Source of the DNA: JAXLWB01 sp046328715
Lineage (GTDB): Bacteria > Chloroflexota > Anaerolineae > Caldilineales > Caldilineaceae
Direction: 5' to 3'
Assembly: GCA_046328715.1 (NCBI GenBank)
Contig: JAXLWB010000017.1
Span: forward strand, 128,692 to 192,691
DNA length: 64,000 nucleotides
The translations under genes and the position numbers were made by a program. Every line of letters starts with the position of its first letter. The stretch's first letter is position 1. Under the pieces are notes generated by a model. That model was given only the letters and a program-made list of their open reading frames with translations. It searched no databases and had not been told where the DNA came from. Positions 54,488 through 63,412 of the stretch are shown here, one piece after another.

Positions 54488-55948
54488 ATGACCCAAACCT
54501 CCCATAAAACCAAAATCGGTGTCTTTGGCATCGGGTTGGCGGCTTATTGGCCGCAGTTTGAAGGCTTGAAGGAACGGCTGGAAGGCTATCAACGCTATGT
54601 CGAAGGACGCATTAGCGAACTAGGGGCGGAAGTCGTCTCCGCCGGCTTGGTCGATACTGCGCCTGCCGCACAATCTGCTGGCGATCTCTTCGCCAGCCAC
54701 AATGTCGACTTACTGGTCTGTTACGTCGGCACCTACGCTACCTCATCGCAGGTGTTGCCCGCCGTACAACGTCGCCGTGCCCCGGTGCTGATCCTCAACT
54801 TGCAGCCCGCGGCGTCGATGGACTATCCCAACACCGACACGGGCGAATGGCTGGCCAACTGCTGTGCCTGCTGTGTGCCCGAGATCTCGAATGCCTTTGC
54901 CCGCAGCCGCATCCAGTTCAACGTGGTCTCCGGCGTGCTGCAACCAGTAGAGGGCAACGCCAACCGCTATCACGAACGGGCTTGGACCGAGATCGCCGAT
55001 TGGGTGCAGGCGGCGGGCGTACTGCGCCAACTCAACTACAGCCGCATTGGCTTTCTCGGCCATACCTACCCCGGCATGCTCGACATGTACTCCGACTTCA
55101 CCATGCACCATGCCCAACTTGGTACACACATTGAAGTGCTGGAGATGGACGATCTACATGAGCGAGTTCAGTCGGCAACCGAGAGCGACCTTGCGCAGAA
55201 GATTGACGAGATCAAACGAGTCTTTGCCATTGCCGAGCCAGGGCGCGACAAGATTTCTCAGCCCGTCACCGACGAAGCAATGCGCTGGTCAGCCCGCGTC
55301 GCCTGTGGTCTCGACAAAATGGTCAGCGACTTTAACCTCAACGGCTTAACCTACTATTATCGTGGTCTCAACGGCAATCCGAATGAGGAGTTGGGCGCTG
55401 GCTTGATCGTTGGTAACTCGCTACTCACGGCGCGCGGCGTACCTGCGGCGGGTGAAGGCGACCTCAAGACCTGCATGGCGATGCTGATCATGGACCGGCT
55501 GGGTGCAGGCGGCTCGTACACCGAGTTCTACGCTATGGACTTTGTCGATGACTTTATCCTGATGGGGCACGATGGCCCCGGTCACATCAAGATCAGCGAT
55601 CAAAAGCCGCTCTTGCGTGGGCTGGGTCTCTTCCACGGTAAGCGCGGCTACGGCCTCTCGGTTGAATTCAAAGTGAAGACTGGCCCCATCACCATCCTGG
55701 GTATGACGCAGACAGCCGAAGGTAAGCTCAAACTGTTGGCAGCCGAAGGCGAATCGATCCCCGGAGCCACGATGCAGATCGGCAACACCAATTCCCGACT
55801 CAAGTTCAATCTCGACCCCGCCGAATTTATGAATCGTTGGGCACAGGAAGGGCCGACGCACCATGTAGCACTGGGTGTCGGTCACCAGATCGGCAAGATT
55901 CGCAAACTGGCGCGCATGTTGGATATGCAGTTGGTCGTGATGGAATAG
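54488..55948 (+). CDS. AraA-like L-arabinose/L-fucose isomerase family protein
   Basis: A 486-residue sugar isomerase-like protein. It opens with IGVFGIGLAAYWPQFEGLKERLEGY, then LVDTAPAAQSAGDLFASHNVDLLVCYVGTYATSSQVLPAVQRRRAPVLILNL, which matches the AraA/FucI superfamily N-domain. The C-terminal half has ADGD-like EGDLKTCMAMLIMD, FVDDFILMGHDGPGH (metal-binding region) and HHVALGVGHQIGKIRKLARMLDM. Function: aldose-ketose isomerisation of an L-sugar. The following gene codes for an L-rhamnose mutarotase, so L-rhamnose or a related 6-deoxy sugar is the likely substrate (inference). No araB/araD or rhaB/rhaD genes are present. Confidence 0.85.
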   Translation: MTQTSHKTKIGVFGIGLAAYWPQFEGLKERLEGYQRYVEGRISELGAEVVSAGLVDTAPAAQSAGDLFASHNVDLLVCYVGTYATSSQVLPAVQRRRAPVLILNLQPAASMDYPNTDTGEWLANCCACCVPEISNAFARSRIQFNVVSGVLQPVEGNANRYHERAWTEIADWVQAAGVLRQLNYSRIGFLGHTYPGMLDMYSDFTMHHAQLGTHIEVLEMDDLHERVQSATESDLAQKIDEIKRVFAIAEPGRDKISQPVTDEAMRWSARVACGLDKMVSDFNLNGLTYYYRGLNGNPNEELGAGLIVGNSLLTARGVPAAGEGDLKTCMAMLIMDRLGAGGSYTEFYAMDFVDDFILMGHDGPGHIKISDQKPLLRGLGLFHGKRGYGLSVEFKVKTGPITILGMTQTAEGKLKLLAAEGESIPGATMQIGNTNSRLKFNLDPAEFMNRWAQEGPTHHVALGVGHQIGKIRKLARMLDMQLVVME

Positions 55949-55984
55949 TCTAAAAACAATTACAAAAAGTGAGAGGGTAAAACC

Positions 55985-56308
55985 ATGCAACGAGTTGGCT
56001 TTTTGCTCAAGGTGAAGCAAGAAAAAATCGAAGAATACAAGAAACATCACGAAGCAGTGTGGCCAGAGATGTTGAATGCCCTGAGCCGCACCGGTTGGCA
56101 CAACTATTCACTTTTTATGCGCCCCGATGGGTTGCTCTTTGGCTACTTTGAGGCCGAAGAGAGCTTTCAAGCTTCGCTGGACGGCATGTCCAAAGAAGAG
56201 ATCAACACACGCTGGCAAGACTTTATGGCCCCCTACTTTGAAGGTATGGGCACCACCCACGCCGATGAGATGATGGTGGAGTTGGAAGAGGTATTCCATC
56301 TGGATTGA
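55985..56308 (+). CDS. rhaM: L-rhamnose mutarotase
   Basis: A 107-residue protein that interconverts alpha and beta anomers of L-rhamnose (dimeric ferredoxin-like fold). QRVGFLLKVKQEKIEEYKKHHEAVWPEML is the family signature, with a catalytic His in the KKHHEAVWPEM block. It continues TGWHNYSLFM, GLLFGYFEAEESF, and NTRWQDFMAPYFE. GAGAGGG lies about 10 bases before the ATG. It begins 36 bp after the AraA-like gene and is surely co-transcribed with it. Confidence 0.93.
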   Translation: MQRVGFLLKVKQEKIEEYKKHHEAVWPEMLNALSRTGWHNYSLFMRPDGLLFGYFEAEESFQASLDGMSKEEINTRWQDFMAPYFEGMGTTHADEMMVELEEVFHLD

Positions 56309-56369
56309 GAAAAGTGGCAAAGTAGCAAAGTTCAACGTTACTCTGCTACTTTGCTACCTGCCACTTTTC
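56309..56369. repeat. octamer hairpin (GTGGCAAA words) after rhaM
   Basis: The left arm GAAAAGTGGCA..GTAGCAAAG (56309-56330) pairs with the region 56346-56369; two mismatches. It starts at the base after the rhaM stop and ends just before the AraC stop: convergent genes, octamer-type element. Confidence 0.8.
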
Positions 56370-56370
56370 T

Positions 56371-57168
56371 TCACTGCACCTGCGACGGTGGCACGCCGAG
56401 TATCTCCTTAAACACCCGTGAAAAATAAAACGGGTCAGAGAAGCCTACTGCAAAGGCGGCTTCTTTGACCGAATGGCCTTTCTCGTGGATCAGGCGGTAG
56501 GCAAGCATGATCCGTTCGCGGTTAATGACTGCCGAGGGTGTCATGCCGAGCTCGCGACGAAAGAGCAGGTTGATATGCTCCGGCGAGAGGCTGAACTCGT
56601 TGGCCAGTGTTTGACGGCTGAGTGGTTCTTGCAGGTGAGTACGGATAAATTTGATCATCTCCTGCATGCGTAGACTGATCTGCGCAGGAACGGCTCGTCG
56701 CCATTCGCTCATCAACAACAGCACAACCTCGTGGGCGATGGTATTTAGAAGAAATTGGCGGTAAGGGTCGTAGCTAGCAAAAATAACTGCCAAACGCTTA
56801 AAACGGCTCTGTATGTAATCAATGTCGTGTGGTTGGGTAATTCGTTCGGGTATCTGCGCCAAACGATAGTCGCCTGCAGCCCAGGAACCCTCCGCTATCA
56901 ATTCCAAATGAATCCCTGCAATGCGCCCCACCTGTGCGCTTTCACAGCTCCGAAAGGTATGAATCACCCCGGGCTCGATCAATAAAATGTCGCCTTGTGA
57001 AACTGGCCAAAGCTGCTCACCCTCGCTGTATTCAAACTTGCCATCAATAATCAGAATCAGTTGCAAATCGGGAATGGTTCGGTTATGCCAACTTTGCCCA
57101 GGCATAACCGAGTGATCGTTGGCAATCCGTACAGTAGGGTGGATGTCGGCAGGTATCAGAAGTTGCAT
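56371..57168 (-). CDS. AraC-family transcriptional regulator
   Basis: Two C-terminal helix-turn-helix motifs are visible (MIKFIRTHLQEPLSRQTLANEFSLSPEHINLLFRRELG and LIHEKGHSVKEAAFAVGFSDPFYFSRVFKEILGVPPSQ, about residues 165-262). The N-terminal ~150 residues form a cupin-like sensor (IIDGKFEYSEGEQLWPVSQGDILLIEPGVIHTFRS). This is the layout of sugar-responsive AraC activators such as RhaS. It is convergent with the AraA-like/rhaM genes and separated by the octamer hairpin, so it may regulate them; inferred, no operator found. No Shine-Dalgarno precedes ATG 57168. Confidence 0.92.
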   Translation of the reverse strand: MQLLIPADIHPTVRIANDHSVMPGQSWHNRTIPDLQLILIIDGKFEYSEGEQLWPVSQGDILLIEPGVIHTFRSCESAQVGRIAGIHLELIAEGSWAAGDYRLAQIPERITQPHDIDYIQSRFKRLAVIFASYDPYRQFLLNTIAHEVVLLLMSEWRRAVPAQISLRMQEMIKFIRTHLQEPLSRQTLANEFSLSPEHINLLFRRELGMTPSAVINRERIMLAYRLIHEKGHSVKEAAFAVGFSDPFYFSRVFKEILGVPPSQVQ

Positions 57169-57171
57169 AAG

Positions 57172-57246
57172 GAAAGGTGGCAGAGTGGCAGGTGGCAGGT
57201 GGCAAAGTTGATGCGTCGCTCTTTACTTTGCCACTTTGCCACTTTT
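57172..57246. repeat. octamer hairpin (GTGGCAAA words) upstream of dnaE
   Basis: The left side is GGTGGCAGAGTGGCAGG.. (57177-57207), the right side ACTTTGCCACTTTGCCACTTTT (57225-57246). The element lies between the divergent AraC and dnaE genes, so terminator action for either is unlikely. Confidence 0.75.
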
Positions 57247-57297
57247 CAACTCTTCATTTAAACACAATCATAAATCGTTTTCTAGGTTTAGTTCTGC

Positions 57298-57303
57298 TAT
57301 AAT
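57298..57303 (+). promoter_or_regulatory. candidate dnaE -10 (TATAAT)
   Basis: A perfect TATAAT about 110 bases upstream of the dnaE ATG; the -35 region is weak (TCGTTT at 17 bp). A small hairpin, GCAGGC-CGCA-GCCTGC at 57374-57389, lies in the leader. Confidence 0.4.
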
Positions 57304-57413
57304 TATTTTACTAGAACACTAATCTGCATTTCACGTTGCAGGTAGGTCTCCTCTAGCAATTTCATGTGAAAAAGCAGGCCGCAGCCTGCAACTTGCATCA
57401 TCTACTACCAACC

Positions 57414-60400
57414 ATGGGCGACACAGTTGATAATTTTGTCCATCTCCATGTCCATTCCGAGTATTCGATGTTGGATGGATTGGGGCGAATTAAGAACTTG
57501 GTCAAAGAAGCCAAGAAGCTCGGCCAACCAGCGCTGGCGCTGACCGATCATGGGGTCATGCATGGCGCGATTGAGTTCTTCCGCGCCTGCAAAGAGAATG
57601 GCATCAAACCGCTGATCGGCATTGAAGCCTATCAAACCGTTCATGGCCGCCCCATGGGCGGACGTGACTCGCAATTTGACCGTGAAAATTATCACCTGCT
57701 GCTTTTAGCGCGCAACATGACTGGCTACCGCAACCTGCTCAAGATTGCTACCCACAGCCAGTTGGATGGCTACTACTACCGACCGCGTGTCGATCACGAT
57801 TTTCTTGCCAAACATGCCGAAGGGATCGTCTGCACGACCGGTTGTCTGGGTGCGGAAGTTCCCAATTTATTGCTCCAGGGCAAAGAAAAAGAAGCCTACA
57901 AACAGCTTGGCTGGTATTGCGATGTCTTTGGCAAAGAGAATTTTTTCGTCGAACTGCAAGAGCATACCATCGAAGAGTTGCGCCCTGTCAATAAGATTTT
58001 AGTTCCCTGGGCCAAAGAATTCGGGTTGAAATTGCTGCCCACCAATGATGTCCACTATGTGCGCGAGAGTGATGGCGGACCGCACGATGTGCTGCTCTGC
58101 GTGCAAACGGGAGTCACCGTCCACGAAAAGAATCGCATGAAGATGAGCGACGGCTCCTATTTTCTCAAGAGCCGAGCGCAGATGGAAGAGACCTTCCGTC
58201 CCTTTGTCGATCTGCCCGACTACGTCTTCGATCACACACTTCAAATCATGGAGATGTGTGACGTGGATTTGGAAGACAAAAACTATCATCTTCCCGATCT
58301 GCCGATTCCCGAAGGGCATACCTACGACACCTATCTGCGCCAGTTGACTGAAGAAGGTCTGCATCGTCTCTATGGTGAACGCGCCAACAGTGATTTTATC
58401 CAGGAGCGTAAAGAGCGCGAGTTACGTGTCATTGCCCAGATGGGCTTTTCGATCTACTTTCTGATCGTGGCTGATCTTTGCCATTTTGCCAAAAGCCGCA
58501 ACATCTGGTGGAACGTGCGCGGTTCGGGTGCTGGTTCGATGGTTGCTTACTGTATCGGCATCACTGGCCTCGACCCAATGAAGAACAACTTGATCTTCGA
58601 GCGCTTCCTCAATCCTGGCCGTGTCAGCATGCCCGACTTCGATCTCGACTTCCCGGATGACCAACGCGAAGAGATGATCAAGTATACGGTACAGCGCTAC
58701 GGCGAGTCCCAGGTGGCGCAGATTGCAACTTTCAACCGAATGAAGGCCAAAGCGGCGGTACGCGATGTTGGTCGCGCCCAAGGTATTGAGTTGGCCAAGG
58801 TCGATAAAATTGCTAAGTTAATCCCTGGTATTCCTGGCAAACCGGTCACGATTCAAGATTGTCTGACCGAAGGCCACGAGTTCTACAGTGCCGAACTGTT
58901 GCAGATGTATCAGGATGAGCAGTGGGTGCGTGAACTGCTGGAAACCGCCAAACAGCTTGAAGGGGTGGCGCGCAACTCTGGTATCCATGCTGCCGCCGTG
59001 ATCGTGGCCGATCGCGAGTTGAGCCACTACACGCCACTCATGCGCAGCAGCAAGTCGGCGGTCACCAGCACCATCGCCCAGTACGAATTTCCGATTCTCG
59101 AATCGATCGGTCTGCTCAAGGTCGACTTTTTAGGGCTGAGCACCCTCTCGGTGATGCGCGAGGCGTGTCGCCTGATCAAAGAGCGGCATGGCATCGAGTA
59201 TACCCTGCAAAACATTCCCTTTGAGGGCGAGCCTGCCAAAGAAGCCTTCAAACTACTCTCCAGCGGCGAAGTGAGTGGCGTCTTCCAGGTAGAAAGCCAA
59301 GGGATGCGCCGGGTGCTCACTGAGATGAAGCCCAACAAGTTCGAGCATATCATCGCCATGATTTCGCTCTACCGCCCTGGGCCTCTGGAGTATATTCCCC
59401 AATTTATCCGTCGTATGCATGGTGAAGAAGAGATCGTTTACAAGCATCCAATGCTGGAATCGATCCTCTCCGAAACCTACGCCATTATTGTTTATCAAGA
59501 ACAGATCATTCAGGTCTTGAGCAAGCTCGCTGGTTACACGCCAGGTGAAGCCGATTTGGTGCGCCGTGCCATTAGCAAGAAAAAAGCGAGCGATATCGAA
59601 AAGCATAAGAAACTTTTCATCGCTGGTTGCGAAAAGAACGGCATTGACCCGGAAATTTCGGAAGCGATCTATAACGACATTGAATTTTTTGCGCGGTATG
59701 GATTCAACAAAAGCCATGCTGCTGATTACGCCGTTATTACGGTACAGACCGCCTATCTGAAAGCGCACTACCCCGTCGAATACATGGCAGCGCAGCTCCT
59801 GATCGAGCGCGACAAGACGGAGAAGGTGACCAACTTTATCACCGAGTGTCGGCGTATGGGCGTCGAAGTGCTACCGCCTGATGTTAACTATTCCGGTCTC
59901 GACTTTGATATTCAGCAGGTACCACCGGAAACAAAGCGCATCGCACAGCGTGATCCTTCAATCGCCTATCCCTTTCCGATTCCTGATGGCTCAGCGATCC
60001 GTTTTGGGATGGCGGCCATTAAAAATGTGGGCGAAGGTCCGGTACACGAGATCCTGCATGGGCGGAAGGATGGCGGTCCCTTCAAGACCCTAGAAGACTT
60101 CTGCGGTCGTGTCGATTTGCGTAAGGTGAATAAGCGCTCGTTGGAATGTTTGATCAAAGCTGGCTGTCTGGACAGCTTCGGCAAACGCTCGCAGCTTCTA
60201 GCTGTACTCGATACGATGGTCGCTAACTCAGCTGCGGCCTGGGATGCACAGGATAGTGGTCAGTTATCCATTTTTGATCTCTTTAGCAGCAACGAAGCCA
60301 AAGATCATTCCCCAACTTCGGTGGCGCTGATCAAATTGCCCGAGATGGAAGAAGCTAAGGGCAAAGAAAAGTTACAGTGGGAGAAGGAACTCTTGGGCGT

Positions 60401-61697
60401 CTATTCGATCAGTCATCCGATGAACAACTTTGGTGCAGATCTTTCCCGGGTTGTTACCTGTTCGTGCGCTGAATTGGATGAGCGCCACGATGGCAAAAAC
60501 ATCATCCTGGGCGGGATGATCAGCAACATCCGTACGATCACCACCAAAAAGGGTGATCCAATGGCCTTTGTCCAACTGGAAGATCTGCAAGGATCGTGCG
60601 AAGTGGTCTTCTTTCCCAAGACTTACGCCGAACTCAAAGAGCAACTGGTACAGGATATGGTGCTCTTGATCAAGGGCAAGGCGCAAACCCGCGAAGGCCG
60701 TACGAGCTTGCTCGCCGACGGCATTCAGCGCCACATCGACAAGGCGGTGGCGATTGGTGCTGATCCTAGCTTGGAGTATCAACGACCCTTGCTTGATGCT
60801 CCGTCCGTCAATGGATTGAGTTATGAACACGCCGATGCAAAGCTGGATGAAGAAGAGGTGATGGTGACCAGCGAAGGCAGCCCCTTTGCTGGTGAGATGC
60901 CAACCTGGCTCAATGATGCTCCGCCACCACCGTTGGATGATGACGAACCTGCCATCGAATCAGAAATCGGTGCACCGCGAGTGATTGCACCGATTCTTCC
61001 TCCTAAAGTGCTGCCCAAAACGGTGGAATCGGCAGTTGCTATGCCGCCCAAAGTTGCCCAGCCAGCCAAACGTTCGCTGCCTGAACCGTCAGCGATTTGG
61101 TACGACTTCGATGCCCGCAAAGAGGCAAGTATGGCAGATGATGAGGAGCCCAAAGCTCAGCCAACCACGCAAGCGGTAAGCTTAGAGAATACAGAGTCTA
61201 GCAAACCTGAACCGTCGACGCCAGAAACCAGCATGGAAGAACCGCTGGTGGCGAACGAAAGTTCATCCAATACTGAGTTAACGACACCTGCCCCAGCTAC
61301 AAAGGTTTTCGCGACGCCTGCGCAGAGCGATGATACCCAAGAGCCAGCACATCGTCGACCTTCGCCCTCTGGCAATGGAAATGCCAATGGGGCCATTTCC
61401 GCAAGCAAGGGGATGAATGGCCACGGCTCCAATGGCTTTACCAGTGCCAAAAAGTTGCGTATCTCATTACGCCGTAGCGGCGATATCGAGCGTGACAAAT
61501 ATCGCTTGAAACAGATCTATGATGCGGTCAGTGATCCGCGTGGACGTGATCACTTTTTTATCAAATTGGTTAGCGAAACTCGCACCGCCGAACTATCATT
61601 CCCGAATGATGGGTGTACAATTAGCGAGAAGCTGCTCAATGAATTAACCAAGCACTTCCGGGTAGAAGTTACCGTGGAAGAACCAATGAAGGGATGA
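57414..61697 (+). CDS. dnaE: DNA polymerase III alpha subunit with disordered C-terminal linker
   Basis: The replicative polymerase. The PHP domain opens FVHLHVHSEYSMLDGL (H10, H12, H14) and ALTDHGVMHGAIEFF. The polymerase catalytic Asp pair is D408/D410 in MPDFDLDFPDD. Fingers and the beta-binding region follow (GFNKSHAADYAVIT), and an OB domain near residues 1025-1090 has NIILGGMISNIRTITTKKGD. Then comes a Pro/Ser/Thr/Glu-rich stretch of about 220 residues (about 1120-1342), followed by a conserved-looking C-terminal domain (about 1344-1427) with RRSGDIERDKYRLKQIYDAV and ELSFPNDGCTIS. Start ATG 57414 follows from the PHP N-terminus; GTG 57366 would add a His/Cys-rich leader. About 1427 residues. 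Confidence 0.96.
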   Translation: MGDTVDNFVHLHVHSEYSMLDGLGRIKNLVKEAKKLGQPALALTDHGVMHGAIEFFRACKENGIKPLIGIEAYQTVHGRPMGGRDSQFDRENYHLLLLARNMTGYRNLLKIATHSQLDGYYYRPRVDHDFLAKHAEGIVCTTGCLGAEVPNLLLQGKEKEAYKQLGWYCDVFGKENFFVELQEHTIEELRPVNKILVPWAKEFGLKLLPTNDVHYVRESDGGPHDVLLCVQTGVTVHEKNRMKMSDGSYFLKSRAQMEETFRPFVDLPDYVFDHTLQIMEMCDVDLEDKNYHLPDLPIPEGHTYDTYLRQLTEEGLHRLYGERANSDFIQERKERELRVIAQMGFSIYFLIVADLCHFAKSRNIWWNVRGSGAGSMVAYCIGITGLDPMKNNLIFERFLNPGRVSMPDFDLDFPDDQREEMIKYTVQRYGESQVAQIATFNRMKAKAAVRDVGRAQGIELAKVDKIAKLIPGIPGKPVTIQDCLTEGHEFYSAELLQMYQDEQWVRELLETAKQLEGVARNSGIHAAAVIVADRELSHYTPLMRSSKSAVTSTIAQYEFPILESIGLLKVDFLGLSTLSVMREACRLIKERHGIEYTLQNIPFEGEPAKEAFKLLSSGEVSGVFQVESQGMRRVLTEMKPNKFEHIIAMISLYRPGPLEYIPQFIRRMHGEEEIVYKHPMLESILSETYAIIVYQEQIIQVLSKLAGYTPGEADLVRRAISKKKASDIEKHKKLFIAGCEKNGIDPEISEAIYNDIEFFARYGFNKSHAADYAVITVQTAYLKAHYPVEYMAAQLLIERDKTEKVTNFITECRRMGVEVLPPDVNYSGLDFDIQQVPPETKRIAQRDPSIAYPFPIPDGSAIRFGMAAIKNVGEGPVHEILHGRKDGGPFKTLEDFCGRVDLRKVNKRSLECLIKAGCLDSFGKRSQLLAVLDTMVANSAAAWDAQDSGQLSIFDLFSSNEAKDHSPTSVALIKLPEMEEAKGKEKLQWEKELLGVYSISHPMNNFGADLSRVVTCSCAELDERHDGKNIILGGMISNIRTITTKKGDPMAFVQLEDLQGSCEVVFFPKTYAELKEQLVQDMVLLIKGKAQTREGRTSLLADGIQRHIDKAVAIGADPSLEYQRPLLDAPSVNGLSYEHADAKLDEEEVMVTSEGSPFAGEMPTWLNDAPPPPLDDDEPAIESEIGAPRVIAPILPPKVLPKTVESAVAMPPKVAQPAKRSLPEPSAIWYDFDARKEASMADDEEPKAQPTTQAVSLENTESSKPEPSTPETSMEEPLVANESSSNTELTTPAPATKVFATPAQSDDTQEPAHRRPSPSGNGNANGAISASKGMNGHGSNGFTSAKKLRISLRRSGDIERDKYRLKQIYDAVSDPRGRDHFFIKLVSETRTAELSFPNDGCTISEKLLNELTKHFRVEVTVEEPMKG

Positions 61698-61700
61698 CGC

Positions 61701-61747
61701 CGATGCTTCGCATCGGTTATGACTGGAAGACGCCGACCCCAGGTCGG
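61701..61747 (+). terminator. two hairpins after dnaE
   Basis: CCGATGC-TTC-GCATCGG at 61701-61717, and CCGAC..GTCGG at 61734-61747, both within 50 bp of the dnaE stop. They are followed by the octamer element at 61750-61802. No long T-tract. Confidence 0.5.
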
Positions 61748-61749
61748 AC

Positions 61750-61802
61750 GTGACAGGGTGACTAGGAATTTTCTTCACCTTGTCACCTTGTCACCTTGTC
61801 AA
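61750..61802. repeat. octamer hairpin (GTGACAAG words) before the SARP gene
   Basis: The left side is GTGACAGG, GTGACTAG (61750-61765); the right is CTTGTCAC, CTTGTCAC, CTTGTCAA (61779-61802). It is the same word as the element at 45658-45738 but a different assembly. An in-frame TTG at 61796 lies inside it, so the downstream gene starts at ATG 61811. Confidence 0.85.
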
Positions 61803-61810
61803 AATTGCTC

Positions 61811-62719
61811 ATGGTAGCGAAAACGAAGACCGACACACCAGCCATCATTCCGACTCCACTGCCTACCGGTCTGCTTCAACGCGCCGATTTTCTCCTCGCC
61901 AATCATCCCGGCTACCCAGGATCAAATGCTACCTTGCGTGTGCAAACCTTGGGCGGCTTTCGTATTTGGTATAATAACGTCGAACTGCTACCCAGCGTCT
62001 GGGGGCGAGAGAAAGCGATTCATCTTTTTCAGTTTTTGTTGACATTACGCCGGCAGTATGCGCACAAGGAACAGATCATCGACCGTTTATGGCCGGATCT
62101 GGAGATTGATAAAGGGGACCGCGATTTCAAAGTGGCGCTTAACGCGGTCAACAAAGCGCTAGAACCCAAGCGCGAAGCTTGGGGCGAATCTAATTTTGTC
62201 CAGCGGCGAGACTTGGCCTATTCACTTAACATGCGTAACATCTGGCTCGATAGCGAAGTTTTTGAACTTTTGGTCGAAGCCGCCAATGAAGCACTTTTGC
62301 AGAATTCAAGTGACGAAGAACGAGCCATCGCCTGTTATGATGCCGCCGTTCACATCTACAAAGGCGAGTATTTGCCTGACCGCCTTTACGAAGACTGGTC
62401 GAGTGCTGAGCGGGAACGGTTACAGTTGCTTGCTTTTGGTGCCATGATTCGCTTGGGTGAATTGCTGCTGTCGCGTGAACCGTTGGAAACGATTCGTCTG
62501 ACCCAGCGTGTTCTGCACTATGACCCGGTTTGGGAAGATGCCTATCGGCTGCAAATGCGTGCCTACATGATCCAGGGTAATCGCCCACTTGCCCTACGCA
62601 CCTACGAACAGTGCGAAGATATTCTTGAAAAGGAATTTGGCGTGCCGCCCTTGCCGGAAACCAGTGAGCTGTATCAAAAAATCCGCTTGGGAACGTATCG
62701 AGAAGAGGGGATGAGTTGA
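61811..62719 (+). CDS. SARP/BTAD-type transcriptional regulator
   Basis: About 302 residues. An OmpR-like winged-helix region (VQTLGGFRIWYNNVELLPSVWGREKAIHLFQFLLTLRRQYAHKEQIIDRLWPD, about 45-100) is followed by a bacterial transcriptional activation domain of TPR-like helices (YKGEYLPDRLYEDWSSAERERLQLLAF and VLHYDPVWEDAYRLQMRAYMIQGNRPLALRTYEQCEDILEKEFGVPP). This order is that of SARP family activators. It lacks the long signalling domains of large family members. Its stop codon lies inside the downstream hairpin. The regulated genes cannot be told; it is placed between dnaE and an XRE gene. Confidence 0.85.
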   Translation: MVAKTKTDTPAIIPTPLPTGLLQRADFLLANHPGYPGSNATLRVQTLGGFRIWYNNVELLPSVWGREKAIHLFQFLLTLRRQYAHKEQIIDRLWPDLEIDKGDRDFKVALNAVNKALEPKREAWGESNFVQRRDLAYSLNMRNIWLDSEVFELLVEAANEALLQNSSDEERAIACYDAAVHIYKGEYLPDRLYEDWSSAERERLQLLAFGAMIRLGELLLSREPLETIRLTQRVLHYDPVWEDAYRLQMRAYMIQGNRPLALRTYEQCEDILEKEFGVPPLPETSELYQKIRLGTYREEGMS

Positions 62720-62768
62720 AAAGTGGAAAAGTGGAAGCAACCTTTACTTTTCAACTTTTCCCCTCTTC
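62702..62768. repeat. octamer hairpin spanning the stop codon of the SARP gene
   Basis: The left arm (62702-62729) runs from inside the coding sequence across the TGA (62717-62719), and pairs with 62741-62768 at a handful of mismatches. Words are GTTGAAAA, GTGGAAAA and relatives. The loop is about 11 bases. Confidence 0.7.
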
Positions 62769-62804
62769 AACTTTTCAACACTTCTCCAGCCAACCCAGTG
62801 ATGG

Positions 62805-63299
62805 ATGTCCTATATGACACCCTCTAGCAAGTACCAACCACTCTACGATCATCTGCTTCATTGTGGGCGTGAGGAAGTCACCCTGACTTTCGCTGAACTC
62901 GAAGCGCTCTTGGGTCAACCATTGCCAGCCAGTGCGCACACACAGCGCATGTGGTGGGGCAATCGTCGCCGCGGTGCAGTGCAAGCACATGCTTGGATGA
63001 ATGCTGGTTTTCACGTAGAAGCATTAGATCTCGACCAGCAACAGGTTACCTTCCGCAAGCCCAAGCGCATCTACGAAGTCAACCGTGTGGGCAACACCAT
63101 TCTCTGGGATGCAGAACTGATCAAGGCATTTCGCCAGCAGATGGATTGGTCGCAAGCAGAGCTGGCCGACCAACTCAATATGCGCCAGCAAACCATCAGT
63201 GAATGGGAAACTGGACTCTACGCCCCGACTCGCTCCACCTCCAAATTACTTACTTTGGTTGCCGAACAGGCTGGTTTTAAGTATGAAACCAAAGAGTAA
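62805..63299 (+). CDS. DUF7662-like domain fused to an XRE-type helix-turn-helix
   Basis: A 164-residue protein. The first ~75 residues have YQPLYDHLLHCGREEVTLTFAELEALLGQPLPASAHTQRMWWGNRR and AHAWMNAGFHVEALDL, a small domain with WW-N and A-W-x-x-A-G-F motifs seen in many hypothetical proteins (domain name from memory, DUF7662). The C-terminus, about 105-160, is a Cro/C1-type helix-turn-helix: FRQQMDWSQAELADQLNMRQQTISEWETGLYAPT. Start ATG 62805 or 62814; no clear Shine-Dalgarno. Likely a DNA-binding regulator, possibly of itself or of the 56-residue gene downstream. Confidence 0.8.
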   Translation: MSYMTPSSKYQPLYDHLLHCGREEVTLTFAELEALLGQPLPASAHTQRMWWGNRRRGAVQAHAWMNAGFHVEALDLDQQQVTFRKPKRIYEVNRVGNTILWDAELIKAFRQQMDWSQAELADQLNMRQQTISEWETGLYAPTRSTSKLLTLVAEQAGFKYETKE

Positions 63300-63347
63300 G
63301 ATCAATCCTCTCTTGCTGATCTCTAGCTGGATTTGTCATTGGTTCAT

Positions 63348-63391
63348 GAAACGTGATGCGTGAAGCGCTATCGAAGTTCACGCGCTGCATC
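63348..63391. repeat. short GTGATGC-word hairpin fragment
   Basis: AACGTGATGCGTGAAGCGC (63350-63368) and TTCACGCGCTGCATC (63377-63391) form an imperfect stem; same 7-base word as the element at 38951-39058. Confidence 0.5.
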
Positions 63392-63412
63392 CTCAAATTT
63401 CTTGTGCAGTTA

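Noticed and set aside
57366..57413. Upstream GTG start for dnaE
   Set aside because: The PHP domain begins directly after ATG 57414; the extra leader is unlike any DnaE and covers a hairpin.
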